Assembly: GCA_022410635.1 (NCBI GenBank)
Contig: JAJVDF010000234.1
Location: 62,001 to 126,000, forward strand
Length of the DNA: 64,000 nt
Reading direction: 5' to 3'
DNA from: Tretioscincus oriximinensis
Lineage: Eukaryota; Chordata; Lepidosauria; Squamata; Gymnophthalmidae
Shown: one piece after another, positions 33,887 to 44,015 of the stretch
How the letters are laid out: each line of letters begins with the position of its first letter
Numbering within the stretch: the first letter of the stretch is position 1
Position numbers and translations under genes: made by a program
Notes under the pieces: model-generated
What the model saw: the letters and a program-made list of their open reading frames with translations, nothing else
What the model was told of the DNA's origin: nothing
Databases searched by the model: none

Positions 33887-36164
33887 TAGTACTAAACTTT
33901 ATTTTATAATATCTTAAGGATTTTGCAGTATGTTAGTAGTTGTGTTGAGAGGGCTTTTCTAGCTTATACTATACTATAAAACGCAAACCAAGCCAGAACT
34001 TGCCATTTTGCATCCTTTTCCTTTATTGGTATGTAATGCCTGGTGCATTTTTTGTGAACTTGATAACTTTAGTTAAGAAACAATTAAACGTGACTTGTTT
34101 ATTTAGAAATCATTTATATATTTTTGTTCTGTTTTTCTGAAGAAAATATTCCTGTAGCACAGTAAAGCAAGTCATGTTTTTGAGTAAAATTCTCAGTATT
34201 ACCCACTTGATTTTCAGAATAGTTGGGGGAAATTGTAAGTTTTATTTGAGCATTTCTGAGCATGGAGTAACTCGTCCAGTGAATAGAAGATGATGCCAAA
34301 TAGTTACACCATGAGAACTGCCTTTTTCATAATTTCCTTCGAGCTTATTGGGTTGTTAAAAATAGTTTTCATTTGACATACTGCAGAAGTTACTCTTACC
34401 AAGGCAAAGTCCATTTATTGTATGTGCAACAGCAAACTTTATTAGTCGAAGCAAGGCTTTAAATTAATCTGATGCAGTTATATAATACGATCAGATTTGT
34501 TGTATCTTCATTTTACTGCTAAGGAGTTTGATAAAAACTAAGGTTACTTCAGAGTTAGGAATCATTGTATAGAATGTTTTAACCACATCAAAGAAACAAA
34601 ATGTTTTATTAAAAAAAGATTCACAAATACCAGGAAGCTTGTCTAAAAAATTGCAGTGTGTCTGAATATGCCTCTTTTTGTGTGTGTGTGTGTGTCAGTC
34701 AGACAGACAATCTTTAGGTAAATGTGTTCCCTGTTCTTTTTTTTAACATTGCACTACTACAGCTTCTCTATACAATGTGATTTTAATTCAGCTAGCAGCA
34801 ATAGTATTTTCCATGAATTAATTTCTGCCTTGAGTTTTCAGACATTAGGTAATCCGTTCTTTTCCTGTTATTTTTAAAGGTGTGATTTATGTACAAATTT
34901 GGATTTTACTATAGTCTTTCCCCCCTAGGATTGCAGCCAGTTTTCATCTCAGTGTTTCCTTCGTTCCATGTCCTATGTTGCTTTAATAGTAAGATGTAAA
35001 ATGTTCTACTTTCATTTTGAGGTTTCAAGCAGATTTGTTAAAATCTTTAAATTACTGCTAACTCAAAGATTTTGGAACAAAAAATGGGAGGGGGATATCC
35101 TAATCACTGTAGTAAAGGATGGAATGAAATTTCCTCATTAGTTTACTCATGGAGTGATCGGAGCGTTTGTGATGCTAAGCTGTAGGCCACCTTTGGTTAT
35201 TGTTGTGGCTGGAATTTATGGCAGGTTTCAGAAAGCAAAAAGTAGGCATTAGGGAACATTTAACAAAGCTACCAAACAAATTTGTGTATCATTAGCAGAG
35301 CGTCTCCCATAGGGCCCAGCAGTTCTGCTGTCATCAGGTGCCACAGAAACAAAACTTCAGCTGTGTGAGTGACAGGTAGTGTTGCAGACAAATAAGGTAA
35401 TTGCATATTTACAGGCATTTGAAATTCAGAACCAGGAGAAACCTATAAACAATATAAACAAACCAGTTTCTGATATAGTACTGTTAAGATCTATCCAATT
35501 TGACTCCTTTTTGCCAAGATCAGTTTCCAAGACACAAAGTAAAGTAAAAGGATGATACTAGAACACACACACACCTTTCAGAAGCAAATGCTGCTGGGAA
35601 AAGGATTTTATATACTAAATTAGTATCTGCCTGTGTGTTTGGGCATGTCTGTAGTGATTTAAAGTGTTTGGTTTTTTTACAGCAACCAAGCTATCCAATT
35701 GAAGTCTGCTTCTCAGAAACCTTTAGCTTTGGGGAACAATTAAACATTCCTATCAGAAAATAAAGACTTTTGTTTTATGGATTATTGCTGATGATCTTTT
35801 CAGACTTGGCATTAATGTGCTGCATTTTTCTCTTCCCTGTACTTCTGATTCTAGGAATATCAAATAATGATACATTAGTGTGCTTTTAAGTTACTACACA
35901 AAAGTGTTTCAAACTGGCTGGTCCTGAAAACTGCATTCTCAGGATTTAGCAAATGAGCAATTGATTCTGCTTTGTTTCTTTTTATTGAAATTACACAAAG
36001 TTATGTGATTGTAGTCCACAGAGTTGGCAAAGTACAAATACCTCCATCTCTAGAATGATTCAAAAAGCAGGATCCTTGTCCTCATTTATAAATTATTTGT
36101 TTCATCAGATGCCTGGGGTGTAGTGCTAAGGAACCTATATGAATTAAGTACTTCACTCTAGGTG
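33887..36164. other. Anonymous intronic sequence
   Basis: Contains a (GT)n run at 34679-34695. No other repeat or exon recognised. Confidence 0.35.
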
Positions 36165-36260
36165 TTTGATGAAGTATGCATAATCTGCAAAAGCTCATAT
36201 TATTGAATTTTTTTCTCTTTGTTACACTCTAAGGTGCTACAGACTTCTGCTGCTTACTGA
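36165..36260 (+). mobile_element. Fragment of the 'GTGTTAGTCT' element family
   Basis: GAAGTATGCATAATCTGCAAAAGCTCATA ... CACTCTAAGGTGCTACAGAC parallels the family whose inverted version lies at 27060 (ACGAAAGCTTATGCC). Old copy, no termini. Confidence 0.45.
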
Positions 36261-37215
36261 TTCAAATTAACTTGGCTCCTCTGAATTCTGATTCTCATCC
36301 AAAAACTATTTAAGTTCTTCATCAGATGTGTGGGCAGAGAGATAAATGGTGAATCTTCTTTGTTAAACCTAAACCATCCTATATTTAATTGTTGCTGGGG
36401 TACGCAAATCATTTCAAAAACATAAAAGTCCTTTGTAGACTGTGTATGTTGCCATTTAGAGAAGGAGTAAATATAAAATAAACTAATTAATAAATGGATG
36501 AACTTTCAAAAAATTAATTTATGCCTTGAATTTAAGTTTGTGAACCATGTGACACTTTTAGCAAAAGTTTCAGATTAAACCCAGATTTCTCAAATGCAAA
36601 AATATTTTTAATTTGATAATTTTAGTTTAGCATGTATTGTTCAATAGTACGGATAATATCACGAAGAAGTAATTTGAGCACAATTTTATTTTAGTCTAAC
36701 CAAATTTTGTAACAAATACAATTGTTGAAGCTAAAATAATAAGTAGCTACATATTTGTGTTTCTGTACATCATTTAGAAATGGCTAAACTAATTTCTGCT
36801 TCCTGAGTGGAAACAAGATCATTCCTAAATCAAATTATAAGAAGACTGCAATGAAATCTCTTTTATGCATGTTCTGGACATCATCTTTTGTCCCTTAAAT
36901 GTATGGTTCACATTATTTACAGTGTTCACAGAATTTCTGTGCAGAAATAACTAGATAACAAGAATGGGTAAGGATGGGTGATGCTTTTCCCACTTTTTAA
37001 TGATATTTTTATCAGTTTTTATAATGAATTTAATATACAAATTTAAACACATTTTATTTTGTATTTATGTTTTCATACATTTTATGTTCCATTTTGACTT
37101 GTATTTGTATTTTAGCAATGATATGGTCTTAAGACTAATCATTAAAGTTACTGTAGATAAAAATATCAAACATGTATTCTGTACTTCCAGGGAGGGTATG
37201 GACATTCTTAAAAGT
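36261..37215. other. Anonymous intronic sequence
   Basis: No feature recognised. Confidence 0.35.
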
Positions 37216-37268
37216 TACTCACCCTGGAACAGATGGTAAAGGGCAGGATATAAATAATTTTAAATAAA
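37216..37268 (+). repeat. LINE 3' tail fragment
   Basis: ACTCACCCTGGAACAGATGG then AAAGGGCAGGATATAAATAA and TTTTAAATAAAT. Same terminus as 31570. Confidence 0.5.
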
Positions 37269-37672
37269 TCAGATTGTAGTCAATTTTAAGGAAAAGGTTA
37301 ACATATAAAAAGTTGCATTTGCTCTAACTTTCTAGTTTTCAAATAAAATTATGTAATTTTGGTGTTAAACTAACACTAATGTGTCTGGAGTAACTTGGCA
37401 ACACTGGGTGTATTGATAGTGCCGATATTTCGGACACCCTATGTGATGAGACTATTGCTATAAAAAACATTGTTTTATACGTCAAGTGCAAAAGAGATGC
37501 CGATTGTAGGGTCTCATAAGGGGATCCAGTTCAGGCATTAAGGACTAAGTGGAGAGTTCAGTGAGGAAATTGTTGGACCACAGGAATTCCTTGGACTTAA
37601 CTTTCCTTAATCATTTGTTGGATATGTCTATCTGAAACTAAAGGTGAAACACTATTAATGTTGTAAGCCTTC

Positions 37673-37779
37673 TCCACACACCACTTATTTATTCCATCGG
37701 AATGCATGGCTATTCTGGAATAAAGCAGTCCACACAATGCTTTATTGTGGAATATTGTGGAATATAAGTGATGTGTGGA
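37673..37779. mobile_element. 107-bp MITE, copy 1
   Basis: TCCACACACCACTTAT (37673-37688) pairs with ATAAGTGATGTGTGGA (37764-37779) at 15 of 16 positions. Inside is a second inverted repeat (ATTCTGGAATAAAGCA and TGCTTTATTGTGGAAT). A minus-strand copy is found at 52885-52965, so this is a dispersed family and not a chance palindrome. Confidence 0.65.
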
Positions 37780-37930
37780 TCAGACTGTCACCAGAGCGGC
37801 AAAATGCCTCTTTAAGGTGCTGGCTCTGAAGAACACCAGAACATCCTCCATGTTGGTCTATTGTGGCAACATTGGAAGAATACTTTCCATGTTTTGGAAT
37901 ATGTTTGCAGCATAGAGGGGTAGTTGTCAG

Positions 37931-38730
37931 CTACCATGGTCTTAACAACGTCATCTGGATAGTCTTAAGTGGTAGCATTCTCTGAGCAGCCAGGAAGTCA
38001 GCGAAAGACATGTTTGATCCGGGTGGAGGAAGGACCCCTGTGTGAGCTGATCTTTGGATGGTGGCAAGTTTATTGGATTGTCTATGGCCAGAGATTGAAT
38101 CTGGGAGAACCAGGGTCTGCGTGGTTAGAATGGTGTAACTACCAAACACCCGGAGCTCGTGACCTTGACTGCAGAGTTGCAGAAAGACGTAGAGGAGTCC
38201 TTCTCCTGTTTGAACCTTGATTGGAATCTGGGCACTTGGGCATTGTCTCTTAAGGTGAACAAGTTCATAACCAGAGTTCCCCGTCTGTAAACCAACCTGT
38301 CGAAACACAATGAGCTGAGGGCCCTTTCTGCTGGTTGCAGGTAATGAGGGCCAAGGGTGTCTGCTGTGATGTTCTGGGTGCTCTGAATATATAAAGCAGA
38401 TAGGGATAGAACATTAGACTCACCCCATAGGAAAATCTGCCTCACTAGACACATGAGGAACCTCGACCTAGTGTTCCCCTGCTGGTTGACATGGGCCTGA
38501 GTAGTGACATCCATCTGGTGTTGCACATGTCTGCCATTTAAGGTGAGTATGACAAGGAATGGTCAGCAACTGTAGCCCATTTATAGAGTGGCCAGCCTCC
38601 TATTATGTCCAAGTACCCTCAGCCATTCTGCCCATACAATGGAGCCCCCATCCCAAGAGAATGACATCAGTGGTGCAGATGAACCTCTGAGAGGACAAAA
38701 GAGGAGAATCCCTGGAAAGGTTCCTGGGAA
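37931..38730 (-). mobile_element. DIRS-like retrotransposon RT/RNase H remnant
   Basis: Minus-strand peptides appear in the order expected for a DIRS-type pol. First comes TDVILLGWGLHCMGRMAEGT (about 38700-38610), like the DIRS RNase H entry 'TDAS..GWGAHxG...GxW'. Next is IQSTQNITADTLGPHYLQ and MNLFTLRDNAQVPRFQSR (38420-38200), like 'I.G..N..AD.LSR' and 'DLFATRxNxxxPRFxSR'. Last is NMSFADFLAAQRMLPLKTIQ (about 37990), like the start of the tyrosine-recombinase core-binding part. The segments sit in different frames with stops between, and the RNase H active-site run is degraded, so the copy is inactive. The termini (inverted or split repeats in DIRS) were not found. Assignment is from recalled motifs. 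Confidence 0.6.
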
Positions 38731-39914
38731 CTGTCCACCCCTGTAAGGAAAGCCTTAAAGGGCATAGAATATGTACGTGGAACTGCTCAGTACTGGTGAT
38801 CTGATAAACAAATGGGAGGAGGGTATTGTACAAAGTATTATACATGAACACCATCTTTCCAAGCAAAGATGTTGGAAATTTAATCAAATAATAAAAGTAA
38901 TAAAAACTTTAATTATGAAATTTGGTATTTTGAATTAGAAATGATAATTCTATTAATTGGAAGTTTAGATTCAGTAGTTTTAAATTTTATGAATCAAAAC
39001 TGTCATAATATAAGTCTTTACAGCAGAAAACCAATTTCTGAATAATTTCAATAAGACACTTATTTTATTTAATTAGGAGATACAGATTTTCTTGCAGTTG
39101 TCTAATTACATACCATAGCATTCTGTCATTGGTTTTTCTATTTTTTCAACCCAATGTAGTTTTTAAAAAGTTACAAAACTGACAAAGGTGTATCTAGATG
39201 GCTCCCTAATGCTAGTTCTTTATACCAATGTTATAAAGGAGTAATGTTGTAATTGCTGGCTGTCCAGAAGCATGAAGAGATGTTTTTCCACCCATTAATT
39301 TTCTTACATTTTGCAGGAAAACATGCCATAGATCCTAGCATGTGATGGACTGATCTGTATCTCTGCAAGTGAATTCAAGGGGGGGACCCCTCGCTTTTAA
39401 ACTCACATGAGCTCTGTGAACCTGCAAGTGGATTTTTCATTTTCCATAGTTGCTTTTTCCAGTGTAAATTTATTTCATCAGGGCTTGTAGACAATATTCA
39501 GATGGTGCTGACAAAGACCAGACATCAAGCTATGGAAGCTGCGTAAAAGCATTAGCATGAAAAAGTGTAATGATAGCTCTTTCTAGTATAACCACTGTTG
39601 GATTCCTACATTCATGTGAGGTAAATCCTCCATAATCATGCTATTACAGTGTAAGGAAAAACCATATGCAGCCAAAGTGTATTCTCTTTAGATTTTCTTA
39701 TATCTTTTGGTGTCCTTTTAACATTATACCACGCATGCTGAGTTGCATAATGATCCATTTAAGGAATTACGTTATAGTAGTTGTTTTCCCGGTTTATTCA
39801 TGTTGGTATTCTTCTTTGTCAAAAACATCATGTTGTCATTTAAATTAAATTAGCAGTGTTGTGTGTGATTGTTTTTCTATAACATTGAGTTGATAAGATA
39901 AAAAAAAAAACAGT
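38731..39914. other. Anonymous intronic sequence
   Basis: The first 150 bp may still belong to the DIRS-like element (an open minus-strand frame continues to 38887). The rest has no recognised feature. Confidence 0.35.
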
Positions 39915-40215
39915 TTTATTGCGGTGTGGTAACCAGAATCGTATACTGTATTCCACATGTGGCCTCACCATAGACTTGCCGATTTGCTAATTCCCTTCCT
40001 AATGACTCCTAACGTTGAATTTGCTTTTTTCACTGCTGCTTAACACTGGGTAGGCAGCTTTATTGAATTCCAAGCACACCAGCATTCCAAGATCCTTTTC
40101 CTGGTCTGCCACAGAAAGCTTGATCTCCACCAGTTGATAGGAGTAATTGTGGTTCTTTGCCCCAATGCATGACTTTGCACTTTTTTAGGTTGAAGTGCAT
40201 TTAACCCTCAATTTT
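39915..40215 (-). mobile_element. CR1 LINE fragment
   Basis: The reverse complement of GTGTGGTAACCAGAATCGTA...CTGTATTCCACATGTGGCCT encodes the CR1 'HLEYCVQFW' block. AAGATCCTTTTCCTGG, then CCAGTTGATAGGAGTAATTG and GCCCCAATGCATGACTTTGC, follow the same order as the plus-strand CR1 at 33000-33260. Truncated at both ends and diverged. Confidence 0.75.
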
Positions 40216-40362
40216 AAGTGATCTCTCTTAAGCTCTGTATAAGATTCTCATAACATGAAACCTGCTTCCTGATCATCATCTATCTTTTGAATCTGGATAT
40301 TATCCCATTTCTTAAATGATGTGTTTTTTATCATTTCACCTAAACCTGGAAGGAATAATACT

Positions 40363-40380
40363 TAAGGCTGGATAATTTTT
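40363..40380. repeat. Left target-site duplication of L1 insertion
   Basis: TAAGGCTGGATAATTTTT is repeated exactly at 41364-41381, on the far side of the L1. The 18-bp length fits L1 target-primed integration. Confidence 0.9.
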
Positions 40381-41363
40381 TTTTAAATTTTTTTTATTTA
40401 GTTTTTTGTTTTTTATAACAGAAAACAAAACATACACATGTATTAACTCAATCCCCACCCTTTCACCCTCTCTCCCTCACCCTCAAGGAGATAGGCATAT
40501 TTATTTTTGTAACATATTCACATCTCTTATGTAGTTTATACATGCATACATCTACATACCTATACTTATCTTTATTTTTTCTTATCTAGTTAAACCATAA
40601 TTTTATCCTTTGTTATGTTTAATATTTTCATTTATTATCACTTCGTTTATCTTCACCTTTCTCCTTCCCTTATCCTCCCCCACCCTTTCCCTTTTTACCC
40701 CTTCCCTCCCTCTTCCCCTTCCCTTCCTCCTTCTTATTGTGTNTTTGTGGTTATAGTGAATATATTAGTTCTATTTTATTTTTTCTTGTTTGTTGAGTCA
40801 TATTACAGATCAAATAGTCTTTGATTCGTCTCCAGTTGTTCTTTGTTTCCGTTATTTTTGAGAAGTTGTGTGCGTATTGTATTTTTATCGAGTTGACATC
40901 TGTCATCATTTTCTCCTCTATATAATCTCTCCATTTGTTTAGTGTTCGTATTGTTGTGTCTTTCCATCCCCTAATTAAAGTAATTTGTGCACATTTAATT
41001 AGGTTTTTTATCATTTTTTGTTTATTATGAGGTTTTATATTATCCATATCTAATAAGCATATTGCCATTTTGTCTGTTATTTTTATATTCTCCTTGTAAA
41101 TTTTATTTATTTCCTTTTGTATCTGTCCCCAAAAGTCTTGTGAGTGCGGGCATGTCCAATATATATGATAGTAATCTGCTATTGTTTGGCATCCTTGCCA
41201 ACATTGGTTACTTGTATTTCCAATAAAGCATGCCAATTGTTGTGGTGTCCGATGCCATTTATGTAATATTTTTAATCTCGTTTCCTTGAATTTATTCATT
41301 TTTTCTTGTTTTATGTTTTTTATTATTATTTTTCTTTCTTTATGGTTTAAGTTTATTGTTGTT
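40381..41363 (-). mobile_element. L1 LINE, 5'-truncated, with exact 18-bp TSD
   Basis: On the minus strand the element runs from ORF2 C-terminus to a poly(A) tail (the T-rich start at 40381). The open frame 41299-40751 (182 codons) contains ILHKWHRTPQQL and the L1 ORF2 Cys motif C33-x3-C37-x7-H45-x4-C50, followed by WGQIQKEINKIY and KNLIKCAQITLIRGWKDTTI. The 3' UTR is a long polypurine tract on the sense strand (40440-40740), as is typical of vertebrate L1. The intact C-terminal frame and perfect 18-bp duplication suggest a relatively recent insertion. The element is cut off at about 980 bp, so it cannot have moved autonomously. Confidence 0.92.
40667..40691 (-). other. G-quadruplex-capable motif in L1 3' UTR
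   Basis: On the L1 sense strand four G-runs follow in order: GGG AAA GGG T GGGGG AGGATAA GGG (loops of 3, 1 and 7). This meets the usual G4 consensus. Confidence 0.6.
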
Positions 41364-41381
41364 TAAGGCTGGATAATTTTT
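41364..41381. repeat. Right target-site duplication of L1 insertion
   Basis: Exact copy of 40363-40380. Confidence 0.9.
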
Positions 41382-43340
41382 GTCCCACTTTATTATTTAA
41401 TGTAAACATTAGAATATTAACTTCTGTTTTAGTTAATAGGCTTCAGCAGATTAGAATAACATTAATTAAAAGGGCTAATTAAAAGGGCATAAATAGGATG
41501 TATTAAAGATGGACGAGGAAGATAATCTCAGATTAACTGTTGATTTATGTTTTACTGGAAGGATTTCAAAGTTAATTGGCAATTTAGGTTTGCAACTTTA
41601 GTTAAATTTTCTTTCAGATTTTTTAAAGCAGTCTCTAGATCCATTTTATTCTACTGTAGTTTTGTAAGTGTTCTGAGTTTATTTTGGAATAATTATTGTA
41701 CTCATAAGAACGTTTTATAGAATGTTAACATTAATCATGGCTGGGTTAGTATGGACAGATGAGGGTTTTTAAACATTAGTATAATAGAATAAAATGTGTT
41801 ATATAAATCAGATACATTTCTCCATAAAATCAGTAACTTGTTTCAGACTCGTTTCAGTATGTTTTCTTAATGTTTATCATTACAATTTATTTAGTTCAGA
41901 AAATGCAATTAAAGGGGAGAAAGGTTTTAATATTTATATCTTTTAGACATTTACATTTGGGGCTTTTCCACACTTACCTGTGAAATAATTCTTCAAGTTG
42001 ACTACTGGTCTCTTATTCTTGTGAACTTGTTTCAAGGAAATCTTGCCCACTACTAGTATGCATTGGATGAAGCATAGGCTGGACTTCAAATGGGTGCCAA
42101 GTCCAGTATCCTAGTGAATCTTTTAAAAAATGGAAGTTTAGGATAAACTTTCCGTTTAGGAAGGATCTTAAATTGTGCTGCTAAAATATATCGCCAGTGA
42201 ACCAAAGGTCTTTAGTTTGAGGCCAAAGAAGAATGCAATTACTGATTCCAAAGATCATTCAGTGTTTGCTACTAGTGGAGTTATCAAGTATGGATAGCTT
42301 TTTTTTAGGACAGGAGTCAAGATTAGGCGGTGAACTGCTCCAGATTGACCTGATTTTGTTTGAGTGATCCAGTAAGGTAAATGTGGAAATGAACTGAAGT
42401 CAGAAATAGTTTTCTGTGGAACCTAAAACTAACTCATCTAGTCTGAACCTAACTAACATCTACAGTGCACAATTTGGAATAAATTGGATTAAAAACAAAA
42501 CAAAAACAATCTGGGCTGATTATAATTACTGACATCTTCATTTGCAGGTTAATTATAGAATATAATATGTAGATTGAATTTTACTTAACATAATTGTTTT
42601 TAATCTACTTCAGAATTGGATGTACGTATATTTTCATACATGCATGATTACATTGTTGACAGGCATAACAGGCTGAGTTTCAAGTTCGGTGTGTACTTGA
42701 ATTTTAATTGTATTTCACCACTCCTTGCTTTTACTTGGACATAATATTTTACTTTAAATCTACCTCTTTCACAATTTTTTCTCAAAGAAAGACAAAAGTT
42801 GTCTGTTTCGTGTTATTGTTTAATTCAGATTTCTGTTGATAATTTTTAAGAGGAAAATCCTTTAATAGGAAAGTTAACAGAGCAAAACACTTTACTATTT
42901 CTACCTAAATATATTTATTCTAATGTAGTTTTAATAAAACTGTTCTTACAATCCATTTATGTGCATAAGAGTATTTTCCAGACATCAGTTTAGTTTATCT
43001 GAAGCTTTCACATATACTGAGTTTGATCTTCTTCGAAATCAAGTCTTAATTTTGCTTCTTTTTGTTTTAGTTTTATTTGGATTTACAGTAAGAATAAGGT
43101 AACAGTTTTCTTGTTAATTTCATATTTTTAATCTTTTCAGTTTTTTCCTCTCTATATCCGGTTTCTTCCAATGTAGATGGAATGACATAGAAAAAATAAC
43201 TACAGAAAAAGTAGATATGAAGAATAACTGTTTTTTTTNAAAAAAAACCCTACTTTTTGATACTGTCCCTTTTCTATTGTGTTTCTCTGAATATAAGATA
43301 TACCTGAAAATATGATGAAGCAGAGGTTTTGCAGAATTGC
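41382..43340. other. Anonymous intronic sequence
   Basis: Contains a short direct duplication (ATTAAAAGGGCTAATTAAAAGGGC near 41464). No element or exon recognised; N at 43239. Confidence 0.35.
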
Positions 43341-44015
43341 TAAATATAAGGCACCCCCAAAAGTAAGGCATAGCAAACTTTTTGTTTGGGAGCATGCCTG
43401 CCACCTGAGCGCTGTTGCTGCTGCTCTGGTCTGAGGGCCAAGGGCCGCTGCTGCCCGCAACCCGGAGCGCCAGCAGCCCGTGCGCCGGCACTGCTTGCCG
43501 CCATGAGCACCACTGCTGTTTGGCACACAGCATCCTGGTGACGAGCAAGGTGTGTGCCCTCCATAGTGATAGCAGTCACTATGGGGGCTGAGAGGAGGCC
43601 GACAGGACAGTAGCAGCAGAAGCAGCAGTGATGACGCTGGTGGCCTTGGACAGGTATGGGACTCTGGTTGGCAGTTACAAACTGATGCAGTCCTAGCAGC
43701 CCTCCCTGGACCCACTTACCTGAGCAGCAGGGCAGAGGTTGCTTCCGACCAGAACACCGACGAGGCTCCCATGTGGTTTTCAGACCAGAAACTGCTGTTG
43801 CCACGCGGCGCACAGCACCTGTGCACAGTCACAGAAAGGCAGCTAATGCTCACTGATGACATCCGGAACTGCTTTTGGTGGTGTGTGTGTGTGTTGTGTC
43901 TGGAAACCTGAAAGGAAAAAGAGAGAGAGAAGGAAAGCAAGAAAGCAGGAAAGAAAAGGGAAAGGGAAAAAGCTTGATAGAAAAATAAGCCTTCCCCCCA
44001 AAATAAGACATAGCG
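43341..44015. repeat. GC-rich block bounded by 36-bp imperfect direct repeats
   Basis: Left TAAGGCACCCCCAAAAGTAAGGCATAGC and right TAAGCCTTCCCCCCAAAATAAGACATAGCG are direct copies (43341-43376 and 43981-44015). Between them lies a GC-rich segment (about 43380-43860) full of CAG/CTG-type trinucleotides and CpGs, then (GT)n at 43878 and a GA-rich tract at 43912-43975. Long open frames on the minus strand overlap in all frames and look compositional (Ala/Gln/Ser-rich). The AATAAG...CCCC...AAAATAAGACATAGCG ends resemble a dispersed vertebrate repeat I cannot name. Confidence 0.55.
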
